The notes: generated from the letters alone by a model not told the origin. Shown: positions 35,478 through 44,371, counted from the first letter of the stretch. The stretch is 64,000 nt of DNA from Ferruginibacter sp. (GCF_028288465.1 NZ_JAQBNR010000046.1:29219-93218), one strand, 5' to 3'. Numbers and translations are program-made.

Positions 35478-35548
35478 CAATTCATCCAAACATTCGCACA
35501 ATTCATTCAGCACGCTATTTTAAAAGAGGCTTTTCAATAACATCTTTG
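35478..35548 (+). promoter_or_regulatory. LytTR-type operator and promoter of the lipoprotein operon
   Basis: CAATTCATC at 35478 and CAATTCATT at 35499 (period 21, spacer 12), then CATCTTTG at 35541-35548 as the -7 box, its G 49 bp from the second repeat start. The sequence after the box (GTGCTGT) is the same as in the OmpA promoter. Confidence 0.7.
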
Positions 35549-35589
35549 TGCTGTCAATCAAAAACAATCATCAACAAAAATTTAAAAGT

Positions 35590-36372
35590 ATGAAAAAATT
35601 ATTCCTGGCAACCGCAGTGATTGCCATCGCATTTTCTTCCTGCAAAAAAGAAGACAACAACAGCAACAGTAAAGGTGGCATTTTTAAAGGCCCCGAAACC
35701 GAAATGTACCATGGCAAAGCCTGGACATGGATTCAGCTGGACAACCAAGGCAATCCTGAAAGAGTCGCCATCGCTATCAACGATGCTGCATTGAGCAGCG
35801 TTACACCAGGCAGCGGCAGCACAGGTTCGGGTCACACACACGAAAACAACGAAGTGCTTGCATTTCATCCTAAAGCCGCAGTCACACCGTTTCAGCATGC
35901 CTGGCTAAACTGGAACCCGAACGGACATCCTCCTGCTGGTATCTATGACAAACCACATTTTGACTTACATTTTTACATGGTGCCATCCACAGAAAGAGAA
36001 GCCTATGTTGACCCGGTTAAATTGAATGCAGATCCGGCCGCGACCTATTTACCTGCCAATTATATGGGTGGCGATCCCGTACCTACCATGGGCAAACACT
36101 GGGTAGATATCACTTCACCGGAATTAAACCCAACCAACCCGCAACCATTTACCCAGACATTTATTTATGGTTCGTACGACAGCAAAGTTGTTTTTTATGA
36201 GCCCATGATTACACTGGACTTTTTAAAAACCACCAGCAATTTTGTAAGGGATATTCCACAACCGGCGCAGTTTCAAAAAAGCGGTTACTACCCAACAAAA
36301 ATGCGCATTACAAAACAGGATGGTGTAACTAATATTATTCTTGAAGGCATGGTGTACAGGGGGCAATCATAA
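35590..36372 (+). CDS. Lipoprotein with a DUF5602/TTHB210-like domain
   Basis: From ATG 35590 the protein has 260 residues with a lipobox (FSSC, Cys18) and a Ser/Asn linker. The mature part (MYHGKAWTWIQLDNQGNP, HFDLHFYM, a GKHWVD motif) resembles the DUF5602 / TTHB210-like group, small sigma-regulated secreted proteins of unknown role with several conserved His. An upstream in-frame GTG at 35548 coincides with the -7 box and is rejected as start. It is under a LytTR-type operator and followed by a heptamer array. Confidence 0.7.
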   Translation: MKKLFLATAVIAIAFSSCKKEDNNSNSKGGIFKGPETEMYHGKAWTWIQLDNQGNPERVAIAINDAALSSVTPGSGSTGSGHTHENNEVLAFHPKAAVTPFQHAWLNWNPNGHPPAGIYDKPHFDLHFYMVPSTEREAYVDPVKLNADPAATYLPANYMGGDPVPTMGKHWVDITSPELNPTNPQPFTQTFIYGSYDSKVVFYEPMITLDFLKTTSNFVRDIPQPAQFQKSGYYPTKMRITKQDGVTNIILEGMVYRGQS

Positions 36373-36374
36373 GG

Positions 36375-36603
36375 AGTCAGTGGTGAGCGCTGAGTGGTGA
36401 GTAGTCAATAGTCAATGGTGAATACAGAATAGTTGGCTTTTGCGTTGAAACAAAAAATACCGCTATAGCTGGCATCTATCACTTTAATTGACAAGCGATC
36501 ACCGTTATCGAGAATTGCTATTGACTATCGTCGATCGACCATTGACCACTCACAACTCACAACTCACAACTCACCATTGACTATTCACCATTGACCATTC
36601 ACC
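36375..36603. repeat. Heptamer array 2, two inverted arms
   Basis: Left arm 36375-36430 holds 8 units (AGTCAGT, GGTGAGC, GCTGAGT, GGTGAGT, AGTCAAT x2, GGTGAAT, ACAGAAT). Right arm 36520-36603 holds 12 units (such as ATTGACC, ACTCACA x3, ATTCACC). Units in the right arm are the reverse complements of those in the left, so the arms could pair over an 89-nt spacer. The array fills the gap between the lipoprotein and hemerythrin genes. Confidence 0.85.
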
Positions 36604-36621
36604 ACAATTAAAATTTATTTT

Positions 36622-37302
36622 ATGCAACGCTATAATGTTTTTTACCAGGTACACAAGGGCTTAAGGGAATTGCTTTACACAACCGGCAGCCTTTTACAAC
36701 AAACCGACTTTGACAACGCAGAAGAACGCGAAAGCGCTTTGCAACAAGTGCGTTTAACGGCGGATTTATTTGACAAACATGCCTACACCGAAGATAATTT
36801 TGTATTGCCCGACATCGCATCCCACGACGCTTCGGTAAGCGATTTGTTTGCAGCGGAACATGTGCAGGATCATGCACTGGGCGCACGTTTGCGGGCATTG
36901 CTTGCAAAACTTGAGTTGTCTGCTTTGGGCACAGACAGTCTGCAGACGGGCTGCGAATTGCGAACTGCCTTTACTGATTTTTTGGTATTTAATTTAAACC
37001 ATATGGCCAAAGAGGAGGTAGTGCTTAATAAGTTGCTTTGGCAACATTACACCGATGAACAACTACATGGACTGACCCGAAAAATTCTGGCTCATATTGC
37101 TCCCGCAGATCTTCAAATTTTCAGCAGCTGGATGATGCGTGGACTGAGCAACAACGAAGTGATCGGCTGGTTGAAAGAAATAAAAAATAATGCACCGGAA
37201 GTTGCATTTACAGCCATGTTGAACCTGGCAGAAAAAGAGTTGCCTGCTACCCGCTGGCACCTGGTACAGGATTGCATTACAGAGGGGGCAATGATTGCCT
37301 GA
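36622..37302 (+). CDS. Hemerythrin-like (HHE) domain protein
   Basis: A 226-residue helical protein with the spaced acidic/His residues of hemerythrin-like domains: HAYTEDNFVLPDI (about 52-65), AAEHVQDHALG (about 78-88) and HMAKEEVVLNKLLWQHY (about 128-144). A di-iron centre that senses or binds oxygen or NO is likely. The C-terminal third is an extra helical region. Cytoplasmic. It precedes a secreted protein gene by 29 bp. Confidence 0.8.
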   Translation: MQRYNVFYQVHKGLRELLYTTGSLLQQTDFDNAEERESALQQVRLTADLFDKHAYTEDNFVLPDIASHDASVSDLFAAEHVQDHALGARLRALLAKLELSALGTDSLQTGCELRTAFTDFLVFNLNHMAKEEVVLNKLLWQHYTDEQLHGLTRKILAHIAPADLQIFSSWMMRGLSNNEVIGWLKEIKNNAPEVAFTAMLNLAEKELPATRWHLVQDCITEGAMIA

Positions 37303-37331
37303 CAAAAATTAAATCTTTTAAATTATAAACG

Positions 37332-38165
37332 ATGAAACAAACATTCAACAACGCAGTGCGGCATTGTATGATTGCCTTTGCAGTAACAGGCAGCCTGGCT
37401 TTATTTTCATTTACAATTGTGAAAATGAACGGTGAATTTTTAAAGCAGCTGGGCATCAGCAAAACTGAGGCGGACCAAAAAATAACAGGCAGTATATTAG
37501 GTGGCTACCTGAACCAGTATGGCATCCGTAATGCTAAAAATATCGCGGTAGGCAACCGGGCTGCCGTTACAAAAGACTTGCTGTTGTACACAAAGCAGTT
37601 TGTTAATTCCACGACGTTTATAAAAGAATACAACACGATGAGAGAAAATGAAAAGCCTAAACCCTATTTGATTGAAACACCGGAAGCCATGCGCAGCAAC
37701 CAGATCAACATGCTGAAGAAAAGCGTTAGCGAAACGGAAGCCAACATTAAAACTGCGGATGCTTCCATTAAAAAAATATTCGAAGATGTATTGGTCTCCA
37801 CCAAACAACAACTGAAGGAAGCGGAAGATCCCAACAATAAAACTTTCGTCAATTACAAAAAGAACTATCCTGACATGTTGAAATCTGCAGAGACTTCCAA
37901 TAAGCAACGCCTGCAGGAATGGGAAGCTAAGTATCCGGCCAACCAACTGCTGTTTGTTAAAAAAAGATTACAGGATTTTTTAACAAACACGGCAGACATT
38001 GACTTTGACGCCGCATTAATTACAAAAAACAACAAGCGTTATTTTGTAAATCCACTGTATGAAAAGCAAAAAGGTAGTTACTGGAAAATGGCTTTCCGAG
38101 CCGGTAAGGAAGTAGTTTTGCCTGCAAGGGAATTTGTACAGCAATGGCTGGACGAAATAAAATAA
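37332..38165 (+). CDS. Exported protein of unknown function
   Basis: A 277-residue protein with an N-terminal hydrophobic segment (about 12-30) that is a signal peptide or anchor. The remainder is charged and helical (about 35-215) with a short C-terminal beta region. No known domain is recognised. It follows the hemerythrin-like gene by 29 bp and ends before a terminator, so the two form an operon. Confidence 0.65.
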   Translation: MKQTFNNAVRHCMIAFAVTGSLALFSFTIVKMNGEFLKQLGISKTEADQKITGSILGGYLNQYGIRNAKNIAVGNRAAVTKDLLLYTKQFVNSTTFIKEYNTMRENEKPKPYLIETPEAMRSNQINMLKKSVSETEANIKTADASIKKIFEDVLVSTKQQLKEAEDPNNKTFVNYKKNYPDMLKSAETSNKQRLQEWEAKYPANQLLFVKKRLQDFLTNTADIDFDAALITKNNKRYFVNPLYEKQKGSYWKMAFRAGKEVVLPAREFVQQWLDEIK

Positions 38166-38202
38166 CAACATTAAAAATCAGCAATAACCAATTTTAAAAA
38201 TT

Positions 38203-38230
38203 ACAGGCCGGATAATTCCGGTCTGTTTTA
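38203..38230 (+). terminator. Terminator of the hemerythrin operon
   Basis: ACAGGCCGGA (38203-38212) pairs with TCCGGTCTGT (38217-38226), one G-U pair, then TTTTA. Confidence 0.8.
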
Positions 38231-38337
38231 TTTGGGCCCGTTAGTCCGTGAGAGTGTTTACCGAAAAAAATTTTGCAGGATGGATTATTAAAGTAAAATT
38301 GTACGATTATTACTTACGCTTAACCAACCGCCTGCAA

Positions 38338-39588
38338 ATGAAAAGAAGTTCCTACGCCGTTTTTTTGGTGATGCTGACGTTTTTCGTCATCTCTTTTTTA
38401 ACCAATGTTATAGGCCCGCTGATACCCGATATGATTACAGGATTTAGCCTGAGCCTTACTTTGGTGGCTTTACTGCCTTTTGCATTTTTTATTGCTTATG
38501 GTGTAATGTCTATACCATCCGGCATGCTGATAGAAAAATACAACGAAAAGAAAATGATGATCGTTGCCTTTGTGATTGCGCTATTGGGATCACTGATACT
38601 GGCATTGTTTCCTAATTATTTATCGGCAGTATTTTCATTATTTGTAATCGGGTGCGGCATGGCGATGCTGCAGGTTGTTATCAATCCCTTATTGCGCACG
38701 GCAGGGGGCGAAGAGCATTACGCCTTCTATTCCGTGTTAGCGCAATTGATATTCGGACTGGCATCTTTTCTGAGTCCCCTGGCATATTCCGGTATGGTGT
38801 CAGGTTTAAAACAACACAGCGACAGTGGCTTTTTTGCTTTGTTCAATAAACTGGTTCCTGCAAATCTTCCCTGGATTTCATTGTACTTTCTTTTTGTTGT
38901 GATATGCCTGGCAATGGTACTGGTGATTGCAGTTTCCAAATTTCCAAAGGTTGAATTGACCAATGACGAAAAGGCCGGCCAGTGGGCAACACATGTACAA
39001 TTATTCAAGACAAAAAAAGTAGTGTTATTTTTTATTGGCATGATCTGCTATGTAGGTACAGAGCAGGGTGTAGCCAACTGGATATCGCAGTTCCTATTTA
39101 CTTATCATGGACTGGACCCGCAAAAAACAGGGGCCGATACAGTGGCTTATTTTTGGGGATTAATGACCGCCGGCGGTGTGCTGGGTTTATTGTTATTAAA
39201 ATTATTAGACAGCAGGATTGTACTGATTTCATTCACCATATTAGCAATCCTTAGCCTGAGTGCTGCCTTGTTTGGTTCGGCAAAAATAGCCCTGGCAGCT
39301 TTTCCGATGGTAGGCTTTTTTGCATCCGTGATGTACCCGATCATATTTTCCCTGGCATTGAATTCGGTGGCAGAACACCATGGTTCCTTCTCAGGCATTC
39401 TTGTAACGGGTATTATTGGCGGCGCTATCATTCCCCTTGTGGTGGGCTGGCTGGGCGATCAGCTGGGGCTGAGGGCCGGCATGTGTTTTTTATATCTCAC
39501 TATGGGGTATATCCTGAGCATCGGCTTTTGGGCGAAGCCTATTATTACGAATAAGACGATTAAACTTTTTAAGAAAGACAGTCAATAG
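38338..39588 (+). CDS. Major facilitator sugar permease, FucP-like
   Basis: From ATG 38338 the protein has 416 residues and 12 hydrophobic helices. The longer frame begins with GTG just after the terminator and adds 30 charged residues, so it is less likely. Features such as PLIPDMITGFSLSL in the first helices and GTEQGVANWISQFL at about residue 235 match the FucP/glucose-galactose:H+ symporter group. It is 115 bp upstream of a ROK sugar kinase, suggesting uptake and phosphorylation of a hexose. Its last codons and stop lie in the start of a heptamer array. Confidence 0.85.
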   Translation: MKRSSYAVFLVMLTFFVISFLTNVIGPLIPDMITGFSLSLTLVALLPFAFFIAYGVMSIPSGMLIEKYNEKKMMIVAFVIALLGSLILALFPNYLSAVFSLFVIGCGMAMLQVVINPLLRTAGGEEHYAFYSVLAQLIFGLASFLSPLAYSGMVSGLKQHSDSGFFALFNKLVPANLPWISLYFLFVVICLAMVLVIAVSKFPKVELTNDEKAGQWATHVQLFKTKKVVLFFIGMICYVGTEQGVANWISQFLFTYHGLDPQKTGADTVAYFWGLMTAGGVLGLLLLKLLDSRIVLISFTILAILSLSAALFGSAKIALAAFPMVGFFASVMYPIIFSLALNSVAEHHGSFSGILVTGIIGGAIIPLVVGWLGDQLGLRAGMCFLYLTMGYILSIGFWAKPIITNKTIKLFKKDSQ

Positions 39589-39628
39589 TCCATTGTCAAT
39601 AGTGAGTGGTCAATGGTGAATAGTGGAG
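39580..39628. repeat. Heptamer array 3 (7 units), overlapping a stop codon
   Basis: AGTCAAT, AGTCCAT, TGTCAAT, AGTGAGT, GGTCAAT, GGTGAAT, AGTGGAG in strict 7-nt phase. The TAG stop of the permease gene falls across the first two units. Confidence 0.8.
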
Positions 39629-39651
39629 TCTGGCATGTCAGAAGTAAAACA

Positions 39652-39683
39652 ATTCGTGTAATTCGTGTAAAAAAATTCGTGTT
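39652..39683. repeat. Three copies of ATTCGTGTA/T
   Basis: Copies at 39652, 39661 and 39675, upstream of the ROK kinase. Possibly a regulator site or a simple repeat. Confidence 0.6.
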
Positions 39684-39703
39684 ATCTCTTACAATTAAAA
39701 ACT

Positions 39704-40555
39704 ATGAACGACAAAAAAATTATAGGGGTTGATTTTGGCGCTACCAGTATCAAGGCTGGCCTGGTGCATGGCGATCAGCTGTCTGCTATTCATTCAAAAC
39801 ACATTAACAATGCCGGCACGGAAGCCGAAGTGTTGCAGGATTTATTTTTTGTGATTGATCAGTTGATAGATAAAGAAGTAGTATCAATTGGTGTAGGCGT
39901 GCCGAGCGTGGTGGATACCGAAGAAGGCATTGTGTATGATGTGATCAACATCCCTTCCTGGAAAGAAGTGCCCTTAAAAAAGATACTGGAAGAACGCTAC
40001 CACATCCCTGCATTTATCAACAACGATGCAAACTGTTTTGCATTGGGCGAACATTATTTTGGCAAAGGCATTGGTAAAAAAGATATGATTGGTCTTACGA
40101 TAGGAACCGGACTGGGTGCAGGTATCATCATCAACAACCGTTTATTTGCAGGCGCCAATTGCGGTGCAGGTGAATTTGGTATGGTGCAATATTTAGATCA
40201 CGTGTACGAGTATTATGCCTGCGGACAGTTCTTCAACAACGTGTACCATACCGATGGACCGCTGGTTTTTGAAAAAGCCAAAGCCGGCGATCCGCAGGCG
40301 CAGCAATGGTATGCAGAGATGGGCACACACCTGGGCAACGCCATCAAAACCATCATGTACACCTATGATATTTCGTTGATTATTTTTGGTGGTTCCGTAC
40401 GACTGGCTTATCCGTATTTCCAGGAGACTATGTGGAAGCAAATTAAGACTTTCGCCTTCACAAAATCTGCCGAACGATTAAGGATTGAAATATCCGACAT
40501 GGAAAACCCCGCTATTTTTGGAGCAGCGGGGCTGTATTATGATAATGTGCAGTAA
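39704..40555 (+). CDS. ROK-family sugar kinase (glucokinase-like)
   Basis: A 283-residue ROK kinase. The phosphate-1 motif (IGVDFGATSIKAG), catalytic Asp in NNDANCFALGE (about residue 107), and the adenosine motif (IIFGGSVRLA) are present. The family zinc motif CxCGxxGCxE is replaced by a single ACGQFF, as in a subgroup of ROK proteins. It phosphorylates a hexose or amino sugar in the cytoplasm. It pairs with the upstream permease. Confidence 0.9.
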   Translation: MNDKKIIGVDFGATSIKAGLVHGDQLSAIHSKHINNAGTEAEVLQDLFFVIDQLIDKEVVSIGVGVPSVVDTEEGIVYDVINIPSWKEVPLKKILEERYHIPAFINNDANCFALGEHYFGKGIGKKDMIGLTIGTGLGAGIIINNRLFAGANCGAGEFGMVQYLDHVYEYYACGQFFNNVYHTDGPLVFEKAKAGDPQAQQWYAEMGTHLGNAIKTIMYTYDISLIIFGGSVRLAYPYFQETMWKQIKTFAFTKSAERLRIEISDMENPAIFGAAGLYYDNVQ

Positions 40556-40590
40556 TCTGCTGTCTATTCAAAAGAACGTATAACTCATAA

Positions 40591-42114
40591 CTAAATCTTC
40601 AACTCTCCCCACCCCTTCCGATATTCTCTTTTAATAAATTGATTGGCTGCTTCAAAATTGGTGACTTTCATATTGGCACCATCCCATTTAAAATCCAGGT
40701 AACGACCATTGAATTTGTAGCCTTCCATATTGCCATAAACAGGATCATTGCGGGTAATTTTTTCCTGCAGGTTAAAACTTCTCAGTAACAGGTTGCCGAG
40801 CAACACTGTTTCTGTCAACGGGCCGGCGTACCCTTCAAAAGGCGAGTCCACTTCCATTTTACCATAGCCTGCAATACAGGCATCTACCCATTGCCACCAA
40901 TGCCCGTCCATGCCACCTTGTACTCTTGGATATTTTTCCGGGACATGTACGTCTTTGTTTAAAGAAAGCGGCAACAATCTTGGATGACTTCCACCCCAGC
41001 CGCAGGATACTTTTCCTTTGCTGCCGATAAATAAGGTGCAACCTTCAAAATCATTTTCGCCGGGAAAGTCGCCCATCACTTCATTCATATTTACACCAGG
41101 TTCCAGTTCATCCAGCCGTTCGGGTGTTATGCCGCCATCCATCCAGTATAAATCCAGCGGCTTGCCATTTTGCTGTTTAAATTTAAATTTGATAGAGCTG
41201 GATACCGGGCCGCTTTCAGGGTAAATACCTTCTTTAAAAATACCATTGTAGACCGTACTGGCACTGCCCGAAACGTCGGTGGGATAACCGAGGCCAAGCA
41301 ACTTAAATGGTGGCCCCATAATGTGACAACCCATGTCACCCAATGCACCGGTACCAAAAGTCCACCAGCCACGCCAGTTGAACGGCACAAGGTTATCAAT
41401 GTAATCTGTTTGCGGCGCTGTGCCCAGCCATAAATCCCATTTTAATTCTTTGGGGATTGCAGGCCGTTCTTTAGGCCAGGAAATGCCTTGTGGCCATACG
41501 GGCCTGTCCGTCCAGCAATACACTTTTTCTATCTCACCAATCAGCCCGGCTTCAAACCATTCCCGCATGGTGCGCATGCCATCGCAGGAAGCGCCCTGGT
41601 CGCCCATCTGCGTCACCACTTTGTATTTTTTGGCGGCTTCGGTTATAACACGGGCTTCGTAAATATCGTGCGTTAATGGTTTTTGTAAATAGAGATGCTT
41701 GTTTAATTTCATCGCACTTAACCCAACAATCGCATGATTATGATCTGGAATGGCAACTGTTACCGCATCAAAATTTTTATTTTCTTTTTCGAACATTTCC
41801 CGCCAGTCGTGGTAAAATTTGGCCTGCGGAAATTCTTTCAACCTGGGTGCAGCTTGCCTTTCATCCACATCACATAAAAAAGATACGACTGCATTTTTTT
41901 TGGGAGCCGATGCATAGTGGTGAATATCATTCTCCGCTTCGCCGCCACAACCTACTGCAGCAATGTATAATTTATCGCTGGGCGCTGTGTATCCCTTTCC
42001 ACCCAATACAAAACGCGGCACAATATAAAACCCGGCCGTAGCGATTGCAGTCTTTTTGATAAATTCTTTACGGCTGGTTGTTTTTTTTGCAGGATTATTT
42101 TTCTTTTCTTTCAT
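40591..42114 (-). CDS. Exported Gfo/Idh/MocA-family oxidoreductase
   Basis: A 507-residue NAD(P)-dependent oxidoreductase. The N-terminus (TSRKEFIKKTAIATAGF) resembles a Tat-type signal with Lys in place of the second Arg. The Rossmann motif is AAVGCGGEAEND (about 53-64), and the Lys of the catalytic motif is in LQKPLTHD (about 143-150). Bacteroidota members of this exported subgroup act on sugars or glycosides, often oxidising to 3-keto forms. It lies 10 bp downstream of a DUF1080 gene, in one operon. Confidence 0.88.
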   Translation of the reverse strand: MKEKKNNPAKKTTSRKEFIKKTAIATAGFYIVPRFVLGGKGYTAPSDKLYIAAVGCGGEAENDIHHYASAPKKNAVVSFLCDVDERQAAPRLKEFPQAKFYHDWREMFEKENKNFDAVTVAIPDHNHAIVGLSAMKLNKHLYLQKPLTHDIYEARVITEAAKKYKVVTQMGDQGASCDGMRTMREWFEAGLIGEIEKVYCWTDRPVWPQGISWPKERPAIPKELKWDLWLGTAPQTDYIDNLVPFNWRGWWTFGTGALGDMGCHIMGPPFKLLGLGYPTDVSGSASTVYNGIFKEGIYPESGPVSSSIKFKFKQQNGKPLDLYWMDGGITPERLDELEPGVNMNEVMGDFPGENDFEGCTLFIGSKGKVSCGWGGSHPRLLPLSLNKDVHVPEKYPRVQGGMDGHWWQWVDACIAGYGKMEVDSPFEGYAGPLTETVLLGNLLLRSFNLQEKITRNDPVYGNMEGYKFNGRYLDFKWDGANMKVTNFEAANQFIKREYRKGWGELKI

Positions 42115-42124
42115 GGCAAATCAT

Positions 42125-42829
42125 TTATTTTTTTGCAAGCGGTTTAACAGCAACCTCCTTAAAATAAACTACATCATCGTCGCCATGATTTTGCAAACCA
42201 ATGTAGCCTTCATTAGGTCTTCTTCCCCTGAAAGGTTCAAAATCAAACTTGCGTTCCGGTGTAGGGTCGCCTTCTTTATAGTCAGTTACTTTTTCTCCAT
42301 TCACGTACACGATTGTTCTTGGGCCATTTAATGTAATTTCCATGGTATTCCACTCAGGCCCGGGTTTGCCTGGTTTAGCCAGCGGTTTGGTTAAGGAATA
42401 CAACGTGCCTGTTATGTGATAGTCATCCTCATCAGATGTTTCAGGATGATTGTCAATCTGCACTTCATAGCCGTAAAAAACGGGCATCCATTCTTCTTTT
42501 GGTTCAATGGGGATGCGGATAAACACCCCGGCATTGCTGTTGAATTTTTGCATTTTGTACACCACGCGGATGGTGCAATTGCTGAGTTTGCCACCCGTCC
42601 AGTATAACAGGCCCATACCTCCGTGGCCGCGTATCAGGCCATCTTCCACCTCACTGCTGCCTTTGCCAACATGCTTCCAGCCGGTTAAATCTTTGCCATT
42701 AAAAAGCTGTTTCCAGCCCGTGCTGTCCGTCTTTTTTTGGGTGGTTTGTGCTTGTAAATTGGATAGAGCAGAAAGTAAGAACAAGCTTATAAAGAGGCAG
42801 AGCGCCTTCAGCAATTTTTTGTTTGACAT
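42125..42829 (-). CDS. DUF1080 / 3-keto-disaccharide hydrolase-domain protein
   Basis: A 234-residue secreted protein with signal peptide and one concanavalin-like DUF1080 domain (WKQLFNGKDLTGWKH, AGVFIRIP, GYIGLQNHG). Members of this family have been linked to 3-keto-glycoside cleavage in Bacteroidota. Co-transcription with a Gfo/Idh/MocA oxidoreductase fits a two-step route: oxidation of a glycoside at C3 and then cleavage. The direct substrate is unknown. Confidence 0.85.
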   Translation of the reverse strand: MSNKKLLKALCLFISLFLLSALSNLQAQTTQKKTDSTGWKQLFNGKDLTGWKHVGKGSSEVEDGLIRGHGGMGLLYWTGGKLSNCTIRVVYKMQKFNSNAGVFIRIPIEPKEEWMPVFYGYEVQIDNHPETSDEDDYHITGTLYSLTKPLAKPGKPGPEWNTMEITLNGPRTIVYVNGEKVTDYKEGDPTPERKFDFEPFRGRRPNEGYIGLQNHGDDDVVYFKEVAVKPLAKK

Positions 42830-43160
42830 AACATCGTTTGTTTAAAAATAAAGATGTTCTAAGGTAGGATAAAAAAGAGAGGCGTTGAAATTTTAAAAGG
42901 ATTAACGCGGCGAAAAAGGAGCCCAGGTTTACTTTACTTATGGACCATGATCCAGCAAAACAAAAAGCGGCAGTCAGCCTCATTGGACAGTTTGTCGCCC
43001 CAATGCAATTCTTCCTGCATCGCAGCCAACCTTTTTATTCGCCCTATCATCTTACCTATGCGTATAATAAATAAACCAGCTGGCGCATGATTAAATATCT
43101 ACATCAAATATTCCGGAAATATGCAATGGTGCTGGCTTCTATCTAATTAACACCGAAAAT
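42830..43160. other. Intergenic region between two divergent genes
   Basis: 331 bp with no gene. It should hold the promoters of the DUF1080 operon (left) and the GT4 gene (right), but no exact TAnnTTTG box is seen. Confidence 0.5.
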
Positions 43161-44366
43161 ATGAGAATCCTTTTTGTAACAGATACCTGCCATCCACACA
43201 TAAATGATATATATTATTTTATTTGCAAAATGGGAGCGCTGTTGCAGACAAAAGGTCACCGGGTGGCAGTAATTGCACCATCTCAAACCTACCATTACAC
43301 GAAAAGCAGAATTAATAATATTGATGTATATGCTATGCCATCTCTGCCGCTGCCGCATTATCCCAACCTCCGGGTTACGATGCCGTTTTCGGTTCAGTCA
43401 AGATTAAAAAATGTCATTGGCAGTTTTAATCCGGATGTAATACATATCCAGGATCATTTTATTTTATCAAAAGCCGTAGTAAAACTAAACCGCAAACTGA
43501 ACATTCCACTGATTGCAACCAACCATTTTTTACCTGCATCTGTAAGTTCTTTTATTAAAAATAAAATGATAAAAAGAGTAATAGAAAATTTTTGGTGGTC
43601 AAGGTTTTCTGATGTTTTTAATGAGGCTTTACTGGTAACCACTTATACAGAAGCTGGCGCCCGTATCATACGCCCACGGTTGGATGCAGATGTTATTCCT
43701 ATTTCAGGCAGTGTTTATACAGAGCCGTTTACTTCATTTGAAAAAAAACAACGCATTAAAAATAAGTATGGCTTAGTTGATAAACCGGTGTTGTTATATG
43801 TTGGCAGACTGGATACAGGCAACCACATAGACGGAATTATTGAGGCTGTGGCGAAGGTGGCAAAGACAATTGATTTTTGTTTTGTGGTGGCGGGTAATGG
43901 CAATCAGAAAGCGGCGCTGGAAAAGCAGGTAAAAGAATTACACATCGAAGACAGGGTGATGTTTACGGGCTTTGTGCCGGAAGAGGATCTGTACAAATTG
44001 TACGGTATAAGCCGTTGCTTTATAACCGCCACCACAACTGAATTACATAGCCTGGCAATATTACAGGCAATGGCAGCAGGGCTTCCCGTGATTGCGCCGA
44101 ATGCCGGTGCGGTGGATAATTTCGTGCAGGACAAAAACAATGGCTATTTATTCAACCCGGGTGATACCGACACCATTGCTGCATCTATCACCCGTATTTT
44201 TTCGAACGATTATCTTCATGTTCACATGGCTAAAAAAAGCCTGGAATACATTCGTCTCCATGACATTCGCACAACCGCTGCTTCCTTTGAGCGGGCATAT
44301 AAAAGCTGCTACGTACGCAACATTATTATACGGCATCATAAGGAAGAGCTGGTATCAGGCAGTTAG
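43161..44366 (+). CDS. GT4-family glycosyltransferase
   Basis: A 401-residue GT-B enzyme. N-terminal domain: ILFVTDTCHPHINDI with typical GT4 start, and ADVIPISGSV at the inter-domain region. C-terminal donor domain: LLYVGRLDTGNHI and ELHSLAILQAMAAGLPVIA. The EX7E motif of GT4 appears as E-x7-Q, losing the second Glu. It is similar to enzymes that transfer mannose or glucose to lipid acceptors such as diacylglycerol. Cytoplasmic, possibly membrane-associated. Confidence 0.88.
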   Translation: MRILFVTDTCHPHINDIYYFICKMGALLQTKGHRVAVIAPSQTYHYTKSRINNIDVYAMPSLPLPHYPNLRVTMPFSVQSRLKNVIGSFNPDVIHIQDHFILSKAVVKLNRKLNIPLIATNHFLPASVSSFIKNKMIKRVIENFWWSRFSDVFNEALLVTTYTEAGARIIRPRLDADVIPISGSVYTEPFTSFEKKQRIKNKYGLVDKPVLLYVGRLDTGNHIDGIIEAVAKVAKTIDFCFVVAGNGNQKAALEKQVKELHIEDRVMFTGFVPEEDLYKLYGISRCFITATTTELHSLAILQAMAAGLPVIAPNAGAVDNFVQDKNNGYLFNPGDTDTIAASITRIFSNDYLHVHMAKKSLEYIRLHDIRTTAASFERAYKSCYVRNIIIRHHKEELVSGS

Positions 44367-44371
44367 AATTT

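Noticed and set aside
36520..36603. Heptamer array as CRISPR
   Set aside because: Units are 7 nt with no spacers; no cas genes nearby.
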